The notes: generated from the sequence alone by a model not told the origin. A stretch of DNA of 64,000 nt from Shewanella gelidimarina (GCF_023283945.1 NZ_JAKIKW010000014.1:1-64000); one strand, 5' to 3'; counted from the first letter of the stretch, positions 46,622-56,842 are shown. Numbers and translations: made by a program.

Positions 46622-47293
46622 GTGAAGAGTATTCAATACTTATCGAAATTGGTTTTGTTCGCTTTTATCGCTATCAGTTTAAATGTAAAAGCCGCTCAAA
46701 ACTTAGATTGGCAGCAACTTACCCCAAACATTAATCACCCACTGCCTCATTTACCCGATTTGACACAGGAACAAATTGAGCTGTTAAAAAGCTACCTCTA
46801 TTATCAACGTAAAACGAAACAGGCAGCGCTCACCCCTAATGAGTTACATCGTGTTACCCAGATTAAAACGGCTTTAATCGACCACAACATAGATATTGAA
46901 CACGTATTGGCCGCCAGAGAAGAGTACATGCAGCAAGCCCAACACAACGCTGAGGCAACACAAACGGTATTCAACACAGAGAAAGTACGATTATCGGGAT
47001 TCTTAGTTCCCTTAACATTTAACGGAATGCTGGCCACCGAGTTTTTGTTAGTCCCTAAGGCTATTAGCTGTGTACACACCCCGCCGCCAGTCAGAAATCA
47101 AGTCGTCGTCGTAAAGGCGAATGCGTTGTTCTCTCTCGATAGCCTTTATACCCCAGTGTGGGTCGAAGGCACTATGATGACGCACCATAAAGAGCACACG
47201 GTTAGATTATCAGACGGTATTGCCCAAATATCTTCCAGCTATGAACTCACAAACGCGTCAATTCAAAAATATTATCGAACACAAGCGGACTAA
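46622..47293 (+). CDS. DUF3299 secreted protein
   Basis: 223 residues from a GTG start. A signal peptide (KLVLFAFIAISLNVKA) is followed by an acidic helical part and a DUF3299 (COG3495-type) domain with RLSGFLVPLTFNG, EFLLVPKAISCVHTPPP and PVWVEGTM. The Cys in SCVHTPPP is a conserved feature of the family. Function is unknown; family members often occur near metal- or transport-related membrane genes. It begins 65 bases after the amidohydrolase stop and its end overlaps the long form of the next frame. Confidence 0.85.
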   Translation: MKSIQYLSKLVLFAFIAISLNVKAAQNLDWQQLTPNINHPLPHLPDLTQEQIELLKSYLYYQRKTKQAALTPNELHRVTQIKTALIDHNIDIEHVLAAREEYMQQAQHNAEATQTVFNTEKVRLSGFLVPLTFNGMLATEFLLVPKAISCVHTPPPVRNQVVVVKANALFSLDSLYTPVWVEGTMMTHHKEHTVRLSDGIAQISSSYELTNASIQKYYRTQAD

Positions 47294-47306
47294 TATTAAG
47301 GACACC

Positions 47307-48560
47307 ATGGATAAAAGTACTCTGCATACCATTTTATCGATCCCGCTGTGTTTAAGCCCTTTGCCATTATTCGCAGGTACCGATTTTTCTGGTCCTAATT
47401 CAGTGAATAACACCCTTAAAGCCAATAAAACGGAGAGTCAGCAAACATGGAGAGAAACGCTCGCAGCTAAACACAAAATAACATTGGGACTCGACTATCA
47501 AATGATAGGGCTAAAGGGCACGGGGACTTTGCCAGAAACTGATGATTCCGCGGCGTCAGGAGTCTTTAGGTTCTACGGGGCGTGGGAACTGGTTAGTGAC
47601 GAGTCTGGCAATACTGGAGAGCTCGTCTGGAAAGTTGAGCATCGTCATAGTTATACCGATATTCCCCCAAAAGGGTTAGGGTTTTTAGGCGATGGTTCGT
47701 TCAATGGTGGGCTCGGTTACGCTGGCGTCATTGCCCCAGCCTATAGCGACCAAGGGAGTCGGTTAACCAATCTTTACTGGAAGCAAAAATTCAATCAAGG
47801 TAACACCGCCCTGATGGTGGGCTTTTTAGACACGACTGATTACCTTGACAGCTACGCTCTTGCCAGCCCCTGGACAGGATTCACCAATTTAGTCTTTAGC
47901 ACGGGCTCGGCGGCTACGGGTCTTCCAGACGACGGGATCTTAGGGGTTGCGGTTGGACACATGCTTAACGACAACTTTTACCTCATTGCTGGGCTTGCTG
48001 ACGCTAAAGGCGATTCAAGCAATCCTTTCGAAGGCGTTGAAACTCTATTTAACGACCACAAATTATTTACCTCGTTGGAGATTGGTTGGACAAAATCTCA
48101 AGATAATATTTACACTGATAATGTTCATGTTACGGCTTGGCAGTTAGATGGCAATACTCAAAATACTAGCTTGAGTAATCCCGATATATCCAGAGGGTTA
48201 AGCTTTTCCGCTAGCTATTTTATTACGTCTCAGATTATGCCCTTTATTAGAGGTGGTTTCTCAGATGGTCCCGCTGCGTTATACACTAAATCAATGACGA
48301 TAGGGCTCGGTTATTTTGGATTATTAGCAGACAACAACACCCTTGGATTAGCAGTCAATGCCGGTGAAGTTAACGAGGACTCAGGTGCATTTGGTCAGAG
48401 TAACTTTGATACGCAGTATACATCTGAGCTTTACTTCAACATTGCATTAAGTAAAAGAATACACCTCACTCCCAATCTGCAGTACATTAAAAACCCAGCG
48501 TTAAATAGCTATTCTGACAGCAACTGGGTATTTGGCTTAAGAGCCAGAATGGCTTTATAA
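47307..48560 (+). CDS. OprB-like carbohydrate-selective porin
   Basis: 417 residues from the ATG at 47307, chosen because AAGGACACC precedes it and a Sec signal (LSIPLCLSPLPLFAG) begins there; a longer frame starts inside the previous gene. The mature part is a beta barrel of OprB type (FSGPNSVNNTLKANKTE..., GAWELVSDESGNTGELVWK, WTGFTNLVFSTGSA, PDDGILGVAVGHM, NIALSKRIHLTPNLQYIKNP) ending ARMAL. Outer-membrane diffusion of sugars or other small solutes is the family role. Probably in one unit with the DUF3299 gene, 13 bases upstream. Confidence 0.82.
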   Translation: MDKSTLHTILSIPLCLSPLPLFAGTDFSGPNSVNNTLKANKTESQQTWRETLAAKHKITLGLDYQMIGLKGTGTLPETDDSAASGVFRFYGAWELVSDESGNTGELVWKVEHRHSYTDIPPKGLGFLGDGSFNGGLGYAGVIAPAYSDQGSRLTNLYWKQKFNQGNTALMVGFLDTTDYLDSYALASPWTGFTNLVFSTGSAATGLPDDGILGVAVGHMLNDNFYLIAGLADAKGDSSNPFEGVETLFNDHKLFTSLEIGWTKSQDNIYTDNVHVTAWQLDGNTQNTSLSNPDISRGLSFSASYFITSQIMPFIRGGFSDGPAALYTKSMTIGLGYFGLLADNNTLGLAVNAGEVNEDSGAFGQSNFDTQYTSELYFNIALSKRIHLTPNLQYIKNPALNSYSDSNWVFGLRARMAL

Positions 48561-48668
48561 ATGACATTACCATCAGCATTAATTGAAGTTGATTAATTAA
48601 CCCCGGTAGCGCCAATACGACAATAATAGAATCAGTTGGCCAACCGATATCACTGAAGGATTGTAGAT

Positions 48669-49667
48669 ATGAGTAAAGTAACGCCCATCGTTCCTTTGAT
48701 TAAATCTCAATATGCGATCGCTTTCGTCGACATACTCAAACAGATAGATAATGATATCTATCCCACCATCGCCAAAGCCCAACTTCCAGAAAACATCCTC
48801 GCGCCTGATCACGACTATGTACCGCAACTGCCTTTGATTAATCTACTGCGTATTATCGGTGAAAAGGCAGGACCGGATAAATACGGCCAACTCATATGGC
48901 AAGTATGCCGACAAGTACTCATTCCTAGTTATGTTGAAAAACTCAAGCACGCTAAAACTCTTGAGCAGGCTATCGAAGAGTTCGCGGTATTCTTTAATCA
49001 AGAATCAACTCACTCAACGGTCAAGTTGCGTCACTTAGTCGGTCGGCATTGGTTCATTAGAGAGCATAACTTTAATAAGGAAAAGCTGTTGGATTTCAGA
49101 GAGCAGTTCATCCTAACCTTTATGATTGAACTCATTCGTCACTTAACCACACGAGAGTGGTCTCCAGCCGAGATAGTGTTAACTTCTGATAATGCTGGTG
49201 AACTAAAAAAGTCATTACTCGTTGAAGATTCGATTTTTTATGTCAATCGCAGTGTTATTGCTATCTCTTTAACCTCAGCAGAACTCGCACAGCCGATATC
49301 GCTAAAATTAGGCTGGCATGAAGCTAAACCCAGTGAGCCACGCAGGCCAACTCAGTTTGTTGACTCATTAAAGCAAGCGCTCAAACCTTATTTAGGTTTA
49401 GGTAGGCTCTCCATTGAGTCTGCCGCAGACATATTGGGCATGAACGTCAGAACACTTCAGCGCCGTTTAAAAGCAGAAAAAGCCAGTTACTCAAACATCG
49501 TCGAGAACGTGTTGTTCACTCAGGCCTGTGAAATGATGACCGATGGCAATATCCCGATTTCCCGCATAGCCTCTTCACTTGGTTACTCAGATCTAGCCCA
49601 TTTTTCTCGAGCCTTTAAGCGGATCACAGGCCTGTCCCCCCGTGCTTATCGTAAGCAATTCCAGTAA
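48669..49667 (+). CDS. AraC-family transcriptional regulator (OruR/Arabinose_bd type)
   Basis: 332 residues. The N-terminal region (about 20-205) matches the 'Arabinose-binding domain of AraC regulators, N-term' layout (VKLRHLVGRHWFIREHNFNK). The C-terminus has the helix-turn-helix pair (SIESAADILGMNVRTLQRRL and ISRIASSLGYSDLAHFSRAF) and ends FKRITGLSPRAYRKQF. It lies 108 bases downstream of the porin gene and may regulate it. Confidence 0.88.
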   Translation: MSKVTPIVPLIKSQYAIAFVDILKQIDNDIYPTIAKAQLPENILAPDHDYVPQLPLINLLRIIGEKAGPDKYGQLIWQVCRQVLIPSYVEKLKHAKTLEQAIEEFAVFFNQESTHSTVKLRHLVGRHWFIREHNFNKEKLLDFREQFILTFMIELIRHLTTREWSPAEIVLTSDNAGELKKSLLVEDSIFYVNRSVIAISLTSAELAQPISLKLGWHEAKPSEPRRPTQFVDSLKQALKPYLGLGRLSIESAADILGMNVRTLQRRLKAEKASYSNIVENVLFTQACEMMTDGNIPISRIASSLGYSDLAHFSRAFKRITGLSPRAYRKQFQ

Positions 49668-49861
49668 CTCATTTAAGTCACTTATATAAATAGCTCACAT
49701 GAATAAGGCGCTTCGTCGCGAGTGCCAATAGCCCGGCGGTTATGAGCGTAAGTTGACGGTAATAATTGCAATGATTGTCGTTTTAGCGCTATGCTGCAAG
49801 CGTTATCTTTAACGTAGAACTTCGCCTGAAATCATGCATTGAATATAACGGGAACCTGCAA

Positions 49862-50860
49862 TTGAAGCCTCTACTTACTTATAAATCACTGATTTCAGTC
49901 GGCTGCGCCGCTGTGCTTGCAAGCGCTCCTTTATCCTCTTTAGCATCTCAATGGCATATTGGTTTAGATAACGATGTTGTGATTGGCGATGACGGGGATT
50001 ACTCCAACGGTATTGCCATTAGCTGGCAAGCAACGCCTCAAAATGACTTCTCTAACGCATCTTGGCCTTTTAACTGGCAGAGCCTGTTACTTTTTCCACA
50101 ACAGAGTAATACTAGTCAGTGGGGCGCAAACCTATATCAACGCATGTGGACGCCCATAGAGATAAAACATGACTTTGAGCAACCTTTTGACCGCCCTTAT
50201 GCCGGGCTGTTAGAGATTGAGAGTTTCAGCGGAGTCTATGGCGATGATTTAGCACAAAAGAACTGGTTTGCAGTCGGTGTTATGGGCCCAGGCTCCGGCG
50301 CAGAAGCGACTCAGGAGTGGGTGCATAAGCTAACCTCATCTACCGCGCCACAGGGCTGGCAGTATCAAATCGAAACTGAGATGACGTTTCAGTTTGCCTA
50401 TGAAGCAGACATACTATTGCTACGGCAGCAGGCTTTTAAAGACAGCCAATGGGAACTTAGTGGTCACAGTTATACCCAATTAGGTAATTTCCGTACCGAA
50501 TCAAATGTAGGCTTAACCTTGCGCTGGGGAGATGACTTGAACCAGTCTTTCGGGCAGATCAGCAGCCATGCTGGACACTATGGTCAATACAGTGTTTCAG
50601 CCAGAGAAGGCGGCAGCTGGACCGTTTTTGCGAGAGCACAAGCGGGTTACCGTCTGAACGACTTAAGTATCGAAGGCGATCTGCCTTATGACTCCTATAT
50701 TCAAATGAAACATCAACAAGCGAGCGCGAGCACCGGAGTTATCTGGGCCTTTCCCGGCTGGTCAGTTAGCTGGAGTTTTGATTTGTATAGCAAGGAATAT
50801 GAATCAGATCCACAAGACTGGCATGGTTACGGCGTGATCAGTTATAGCTGGCTGATGTGA
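49862..50860 (+). CDS. LpxR-family (DUF2219) outer-membrane protein
   Basis: 332 residues from a TTG start. A Sec signal (AAVLASAPLSSLAS) is followed by a barrel with the LpxR-family features: GLDNDVVIGDDGDYSNGIAI (the N-x-D-x(2,3) segment) and DRPYAGLLEIES. LpxR removes the 3'-acyloxyacyl group of lipid A; whether this homologue does so cannot be told from sequence. A downstream neighbour is convergent. The family ends in an aromatic barrel strand, here YGVISYSWLM. Confidence 0.82.
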   Translation: MKPLLTYKSLISVGCAAVLASAPLSSLASQWHIGLDNDVVIGDDGDYSNGIAISWQATPQNDFSNASWPFNWQSLLLFPQQSNTSQWGANLYQRMWTPIEIKHDFEQPFDRPYAGLLEIESFSGVYGDDLAQKNWFAVGVMGPGSGAEATQEWVHKLTSSTAPQGWQYQIETEMTFQFAYEADILLLRQQAFKDSQWELSGHSYTQLGNFRTESNVGLTLRWGDDLNQSFGQISSHAGHYGQYSVSAREGGSWTVFARAQAGYRLNDLSIEGDLPYDSYIQMKHQQASASTGVIWAFPGWSVSWSFDLYSKEYESDPQDWHGYGVISYSWLM

Positions 50861-50954
50861 TGATGTGATGATGTGACGGTATAGCGCCTATATAAAGTGG
50901 CCAGGTTAATCCAGCCACTTTCGACAATCACCTATCACAACTTAACACTGTTAA

Positions 50955-53186
50955 TTATTTATCGGCCTCAACCCAGTGCAACACATCCTTAATGACTGAC
51001 CAACGGGGTGTTTTGGGTTTAGCGTTTTCACCCAGAATCCAATAGTTGTAGAGAGTATCGACATAACCCGAAGATTTTTGGATCTCAAGCCAACTATTGA
51101 GGAATGTTTGCAGCGAAGCATTGTCCCTTGCAACCGCGTACGATGCGGGGAATGACTTAATCTCTTCTCGATTATAAAGCGTGGTGTATTCTGGGTACAA
51201 AATAGTCCAGGTCTTACCCGCTTCAAGGCTGATCATTAACCCATCCCATGTTTTGCCATCATCTTCAAAGAACAAACGGTCAGATTGAATCGTTTCAAAC
51301 TCAAAGTTGGGAAACTTCTCTTCAAGCTGAGGGATAATCGAATAGCTGCCTACCGACGCTATTTTAATCGTGCCCGCCTGGCGCAACATTTTATCGGTTT
51401 TGAATTCATCGGCTCGATGATCTTTCACCACAAATGAGTAATGAAGATTTAGCACTGGAGTGGTAAATCCGACAAACTCTATCCGCTTCGTGGTCATTTG
51501 CAGCCCTGAAATGGCAATATCAAACTGTCCTTTATTGATGGCGCTCAAAACATTACCAAAGGTATAAGGCACAAACGCAATTTTGACTTCCATTTCTGCT
51601 GCCAGCTTTTTCATTAGCTCCACATCAAAACCGACGAGCTGATCTTGCGCATTATAAAAAGAGAATGGGACTTGGATGGGGTTATATCCGACTCTTAATA
51701 TGCCACTTTCTCTTATCGCTTCTAAGTTTCTTGGACCCGTTGCTTGCGCCAATTCGTCCCATCTAAAGGAGGTGACCTGATCGGGAACCTTCTCTGCAGC
51801 GCTCATCTGCGCCACCACTTCATCCATGTTGTATTCGGTATTAACAATACTACTGAGTAGCCAGCTAGACGCTAATAAGCTGACGCCGAATACCACCGGT
51901 GTTAATGCGCTATACATAATCAATCTCGCCATGCTGACTTTTGCGATGCCGACCAGCATCGCGGTGCCACCTACGGCAAGAATGAATATATTCATCGCCG
52001 CTAGCAATGAGGTAAAGCGGCTAGTAAATAAGCTCGACACCATATAAAGCTGAAATAGATCCGATGACAATTCAAGCGAATCGAGCAGCATTGGAATGGT
52101 TAAATATACGCTACCAAATAGACTAATTAGGCCATTTATCGACATAGGCACATAAGTTAAAAAATCAATATCTTCACCTGAAAACCAAGCGGCAAACAGC
52201 ACAAAAACAATGGTCAATAACTTACCCAGATTAGGAAAACTAAAGACCACAGGAATAATGATATTGGCATAGTCATCTGTTTGTTGATTACCAATATTAT
52301 ACTTATGAAATAATTCCTTAGTTCGCTGAATAAGCAGTGGGATAACAATAAAAATATTACCTGCAGCGAAAGCGGTAATCATGGCGTCTTTGGCAATGCC
52401 AGTAATGTCTCGGTACGAGAAAGGAGTAATCGTGGCCAAAATCGCGGGCAATACCCAATAGGTTAAAATTATTGTCATCACCACATGAGCCACAAAATAC
52501 ACTTGCAGCTTTTGAAACTCCTCAAAGTCCATCGTTCCTGCTGTGGCAGCAGTCATAGCAAAAATACCAATCGGCATCAGTTTTACAATACTTTGAGTGA
52601 CCTTATTAAATGCCTCACCAAGTAATTGCATTGGTCTCATCAAGGAATCTTTCTTGTCTATTGAGATAAGTGCAATACCGGTTGCAACACAGAACAATAC
52701 AATCGCGGGGATATAACTATTAGACAGCGAGAAAAACGGATTTGAGGGAATATAGATATCTAATAGATTAATCGAATTTGGATCTTCTAGCGCTGTTAAA
52801 CTGAAGAACTCACCTGCTTGCCAGTCAGGAAAAGTGTATTTTATCAGGTACATTGTTAGCAAACCAAACAACCAGATCACCAACATCAGCTTACCCACTT
52901 TAACCCCCAGCGACTTTGCTTGGACCATGGTTAAACTGCCTAAACTGGAGATAAGTGAAACGATGATATAGGGGATAATCGTCATTTGAAGCAGTTTGAT
53001 AAACGCATCGCCAATCACAGACATCCACGCAAGCATCTCACCAAAGAACAGCCCTGCAGCAATCCCGGCCGCAAATGACAGTAAAACCAATGTCGACATG
53101 CTCATCTTTTTTTTTGGTTTTTCTATCACCGATATTGCAAGATCGCTATCATCCTGTCTGTCGGCAACCGTTGTTTTATCGACCAT
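50955..53186 (-). CDS. Dicarboxylate symporter (SDF) fused to a family-3 solute-binding domain
   Basis: 743 residues. Residues about 25-440 are a sodium/proton:dicarboxylate symporter with eight or more spans (TIIPYIIVSLISSLGSL; YTFPD; AGNIFIVIPLL). After about 490 comes a periplasmic-binding SBP_bac_3 domain (RVGYNPIQVPFSFYNAQDQL, GFDVELMKKLAAEM, GQFDIAISGLQMT, SGYVDTLYNYWILGENA). This fusion is a known architecture in marine gammaproteobacteria; the binding domain suggests an amino acid or dicarboxylate ligand delivered to the transporter in cis. It is encoded 13 bases downstream of a glycosyltransferase, probably in one operon. Confidence 0.9.
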   Translation of the reverse strand: MVDKTTVADRQDDSDLAISVIEKPKKKMSMSTLVLLSFAAGIAAGLFFGEMLAWMSVIGDAFIKLLQMTIIPYIIVSLISSLGSLTMVQAKSLGVKVGKLMLVIWLFGLLTMYLIKYTFPDWQAGEFFSLTALEDPNSINLLDIYIPSNPFFSLSNSYIPAIVLFCVATGIALISIDKKDSLMRPMQLLGEAFNKVTQSIVKLMPIGIFAMTAATAGTMDFEEFQKLQVYFVAHVVMTIILTYWVLPAILATITPFSYRDITGIAKDAMITAFAAGNIFIVIPLLIQRTKELFHKYNIGNQQTDDYANIIIPVVFSFPNLGKLLTIVFVLFAAWFSGEDIDFLTYVPMSINGLISLFGSVYLTIPMLLDSLELSSDLFQLYMVSSLFTSRFTSLLAAMNIFILAVGGTAMLVGIAKVSMARLIMYSALTPVVFGVSLLASSWLLSSIVNTEYNMDEVVAQMSAAEKVPDQVTSFRWDELAQATGPRNLEAIRESGILRVGYNPIQVPFSFYNAQDQLVGFDVELMKKLAAEMEVKIAFVPYTFGNVLSAINKGQFDIAISGLQMTTKRIEFVGFTTPVLNLHYSFVVKDHRADEFKTDKMLRQAGTIKIASVGSYSIIPQLEEKFPNFEFETIQSDRLFFEDDGKTWDGLMISLEAGKTWTILYPEYTTLYNREEIKSFPASYAVARDNASLQTFLNSWLEIQKSSGYVDTLYNYWILGENAKPKTPRWSVIKDVLHWVEADK

Positions 53187-53199
53187 CAGCCTGTCCTTT

Positions 53200-54363
53200 T
53201 TATTTGATGCTTACTTGAAGAGGTACAATGTCATCTTCAGCAATTGCGTCGTAATAGCATTCCACGTATTGACCAATTTTTTGTGCAGGGCTAAATAATG
53301 CTCTTGCTCGGCTGCGACCGGCTTGCCCCATCTGTTGCTGCTTATCAGGGTCGCTCAAGATCCCTTCCATTGCTTTCGCCATCCCTAATGCATCATCTGG
53401 ATCAAACATAAAGCCGCTGACGCCTTCCTCCACAACTTCCGGGACCCCATCAACATTACTACTGACGGTCGGTACTCCACAGGCCATGGCTTCAAGTAAT
53501 ACCATGCTAAATGACTCTCTATAGCTTGGTTGGATCATGCAATCAGCATTGGGGAGAAATGACTCCACATGCGTAACTGATCCCATGAAGGTGACGTGCT
53601 GCAAAATATCGAGTTTTTCACACTGCTCTTTAATCTTATCGATATAAGGCCCGCTTCCTAGTAGGACTAAACGAGCATTCACCTTTCTAAGCAGCAGGTA
53701 AAATGCCCTAACGACCGTATCGGTATTTTTAAGCGCTCTAAAATTAGAGACATGCATCACCACTTTTTCGTCATCCATTGCCATTTGTCGGCGAATATTA
53801 ATGTCGGCACTTGTTGGAGTGAAAACCGTTAGATCAATGAAGTTATGGATCACTTCTATTGTTTTGTCTTTTTCAAAATGGCTATAAATATAGTTTCGTT
53901 GATAAGCTGACACCGTGGTCACTTTAGTGCTTTTATGAATACTAAATTTATTCAACGGGTAAAGTGGTTTGTCTTGACCAACAATGGTGACATCTGTGCC
54001 GTGAATGGTGGTGACGGTAGAAAATTTGTGGGTGCTTATCTCACAGGCGAGATACGCACACAACGAATGCGGGATTGAGTAGTGAGCATGAACAACATCC
54101 AGTTGATATTGCTCTGCAACTTCGACTATTTTTGCAGTTAAAGCAAAGGTATATAAAGGATCAGAGAAAAGTGGATAATTAATAGCTTCGACAGAATGAA
54201 AAAACAGTCGTTGAGAATCTTCAATCAGCTTGAATGGTCTGACACTGGAAATAAAATGAACTTCATGCCCAAGCTTTGCCAAGCCAAGACCCAATTCCGT
54301 TGCAACTAAACCTGAGCCACCGATGCTGGGGTGGCACACAATCCCTATGCGCAGTTTCGACAT
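53200..54363 (-). CDS. bshA: BshA-like GT4 glycosyltransferase
   Basis: 387 residues. The start IGIVCHPSIGGSGLVATELG, the interior VVHAHYSIPHSLCAYLA, TIHGTDVTIVG and the GT4 end RESFSMVLLEAMACGVPTVS (E-x7-E) match BshA, the UDP-GlcNAc:L-malate glycosyltransferase that makes the first intermediate of bacillithiol. This is closer to BshA than to a generic GT4. Bacillithiol is a thiol of Firmicutes and Bacteroidota and is unexpected in Shewanella; no bshB or bshC lies in this window. An alternative is another malate- or hydroxy-acid glucosyltransferase. The symbol is tentative. Confidence 0.7.
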   Translation of the reverse strand: MSKLRIGIVCHPSIGGSGLVATELGLGLAKLGHEVHFISSVRPFKLIEDSQRLFFHSVEAINYPLFSDPLYTFALTAKIVEVAEQYQLDVVHAHYSIPHSLCAYLACEISTHKFSTVTTIHGTDVTIVGQDKPLYPLNKFSIHKSTKVTTVSAYQRNYIYSHFEKDKTIEVIHNFIDLTVFTPTSADINIRRQMAMDDEKVVMHVSNFRALKNTDTVVRAFYLLLRKVNARLVLLGSGPYIDKIKEQCEKLDILQHVTFMGSVTHVESFLPNADCMIQPSYRESFSMVLLEAMACGVPTVSSNVDGVPEVVEEGVSGFMFDPDDALGMAKAMEGILSDPDKQQQMGQAGRSRARALFSPAQKIGQYVECYYDAIAEDDIVPLQVSIK

Positions 54364-54671
54364 AAATTTACTACCACCTAAACAATAGTTAATAAAATGT
54401 TACGTACCGATAAAACTTAGCATTGATATAGAGTTAAGCCAAGTAGTATGAAAAATATACGCCCTCTCTTCGACCATTATTCACATGGATCTGTAGATAT
54501 TAGCCCCTTTTATCCCATTCGTACCCGTCATCTCGATTTGCAAAATGCGAATAATGCTTCTTAAAATAAAGCCGTAAACATATAAACACCTGATAAATAG
54601 TGACTTTAATTATTGGCACGGCTTATGCTCTATTCAATTTACTTTGATAACGTTACAGCGAGAGAAGCATT

Positions 54672-56831
54672 ATGAAAATATCCAAATCTATTTCATTTAG
54701 CTGCAGTTCACCTTTAATTTTGAGCCTTCTTATATCAGCGAATGTTAATGCGTCTGAGCCATTTAGCGCTTGTCCAACAGAAGCGTTTGTCATTCAAAAA
54801 CAATCAAGTACTCCAAAAAGCTACGGCGTAAACTTAGCCACAGGTAGCTATGTTGTATTGTCCAGCGATATGGGAACAGGTAACGGCTACAACGGTGTCG
54901 GTTTTAACTATCATGATAACTATCTTTACGGTTGGGATTACTCAAACGCGACACTAGGCCGAGCTGGCGATGATTATCAAATTGCAGCTCTTAATGTTAT
55001 TAAAGATGCATCCGCCGCAGCGGCAGGTAACTTCTATGTAGGTGACGTTGCGGTGACTGAAAACATTTGGTATGGCTACCGTAAAGGTAAAGGGATGTTT
55101 AAAATCCCGCTCGATAACCCTGCCAGTTACAACATGACCATCATTCCCGGCAGTAAGAATTTTGCCACTTATAATATTACCGATTTAGCCTTTCACCCTA
55201 CTGATGGCTACGCCTACAGTATTAGCAACGGCTCTACGGGTAAGCTACTTCGCATCGATACTACCACCGCAGAAGCGACCGATTTAGGCCCGGTCATCAC
55301 CTCCAATTCAGGTAACTTTATATTTGGCGCACAATTTTTTGATCCTGATGGCAACTTATATGTCAGTAATAACAGCAACGGTAATATCTACAAAGTTAAC
55401 GTAGAAGATGTATCTCCTAGCGCTGTGCTGTTTGCTTATGGACCCGCCTCTTCAAGTAATGATGGTGCACGATGTGCGTTAGCCGAAGTTACCGTTGGCG
55501 AGTCAGTCGATTTTGGGGATGCACCTGATTCATACGGGACACTGCTGGCATCAAACGGAGCCCGACACGCAATGACAGACAGCTTATACCTCGGTGCCTC
55601 AGTGGATAATGAGTCCGACGGATATGTCTCTCCTTTATCAGACGATGCTAGCGACAGCTCTGATGATGAGGACGGCGTTTCAATGCCAACAGGTTTCGAA
55701 CTTGGTGAAAGTGCCATTTTATTGGTTACAGCAAAAGGTGGAGACGGTTACCTCAACGCTTGGTTTGACTGGAACCAAAATGGCGCTTTTGATTTGGAAG
55801 AACAGATCATTTTGGGCGAACCGCTCGATAACGGTATTAATACTATCAGTATTGAAGTACCCACTTGGGCTAAAGAGGGACCCACTTGGGCACGTTTTCG
55901 TTTAAGTACCCAGCAAGATATCACTGCAACAGGCGGAGTCGGAGATGGCGAGGTTGAAGACTACGCCGTTACTCTCACTGAAACAGGAGTGACCATCAAC
56001 TACTACCCTTCATCGTCAACTTATACCACCCTCGCTTATGAGGATCTGTACCCAGATCAAGGTGACTTCGATATGAATGACGTAGTGGTACAGCTACGTA
56101 TTATTGAATATGTTAAAGACAATAAAGTGAGACGTATCGGCTTCAAAGCGCAACTGGCTGCAATGGGAGCCGCTTACCACAATGGATTTGGTGTGCATCT
56201 ACCTGGCGTTAGCCGCAATAAAATTAAAGAGTCTTTAATTAATTGGACTATTGATGACATTGCACAAGATAGTTCGCCATTAGAGACCGGGCAAACCAAC
56301 GCAGTCTTTATCTTCACTCAAGATTTGTCTGATTACGTCACGCTTGAACAAGGCTGTGAATTTCTACGCACCGAAACAGGCTGTGAGAGTGCCTTTAGAA
56401 CCACATGGTCACTTGATATCCCATTTGACAGCCCAGTGTCTGAGAGTGTCATTCCAGCATTCCCTTATGACCCATTTATCTTTGCCACGCCAAATACCGA
56501 TCATGGATCTGCGGCTAAAAATGCAGTGGGAGCAAACCCTGGTCGTCAACTGGAGGTTCATCTGAAAAACCAAGCGCCTACAGATAAGTTCTCCAGCAAT
56601 TACTTTGGTTACAGAGAAGATGCTTCCAACCCTAGCGCTGGCCAATACTTCCAGAATGAAAATGGCATGGCTTGGGCAATTGAAATTCCAGTCACCTGGA
56701 AGCACCCAAAAGAAAATCAACGCTTAGACAACGCTTATACCGAGTTTGTTGATTTTGCCGCCGACAACACAGGTACCACCAATCCAACTTGGTATGAAAA
56801 TGCTAATCAAGCACTGATCTTTAACGATTAA
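54672..56831 (+). CDS. Secreted LruC-domain protein with DUF6923-like and GEVED segments
   Basis: 719 residues. A signal peptide (about 1-27) precedes a beta-propeller-like region (about 30-270, DUF6923 type, with VVLSSDMGTGNGYNGVGFN and LYVSNNSNGNIYKVN). A GEVED/NHL-type linker follows (SVDFGDAPDSYGT...GDGEVEDYAV, about 280-440). The C-terminal LruC domain (about 445-700) has the acidic motif EDLYPDQGDFDMNDVVV. LruC proteins are secreted and carry Asp-rich calcium-type motifs; function unknown. The next gene is a lipoprotein that starts 11 bases after the stop, so they are translationally close. Confidence 0.85.
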   Translation: MKISKSISFSCSSPLILSLLISANVNASEPFSACPTEAFVIQKQSSTPKSYGVNLATGSYVVLSSDMGTGNGYNGVGFNYHDNYLYGWDYSNATLGRAGDDYQIAALNVIKDASAAAAGNFYVGDVAVTENIWYGYRKGKGMFKIPLDNPASYNMTIIPGSKNFATYNITDLAFHPTDGYAYSISNGSTGKLLRIDTTTAEATDLGPVITSNSGNFIFGAQFFDPDGNLYVSNNSNGNIYKVNVEDVSPSAVLFAYGPASSSNDGARCALAEVTVGESVDFGDAPDSYGTLLASNGARHAMTDSLYLGASVDNESDGYVSPLSDDASDSSDDEDGVSMPTGFELGESAILLVTAKGGDGYLNAWFDWNQNGAFDLEEQIILGEPLDNGINTISIEVPTWAKEGPTWARFRLSTQQDITATGGVGDGEVEDYAVTLTETGVTINYYPSSSTYTTLAYEDLYPDQGDFDMNDVVVQLRIIEYVKDNKVRRIGFKAQLAAMGAAYHNGFGVHLPGVSRNKIKESLINWTIDDIAQDSSPLETGQTNAVFIFTQDLSDYVTLEQGCEFLRTETGCESAFRTTWSLDIPFDSPVSESVIPAFPYDPFIFATPNTDHGSAAKNAVGANPGRQLEVHLKNQAPTDKFSSNYFGYREDASNPSAGQYFQNENGMAWAIEIPVTWKHPKENQRLDNAYTEFVDFAADNTGTTNPTWYENANQALIFND

Positions 56832-56842
56832 TGGAGAATGTC

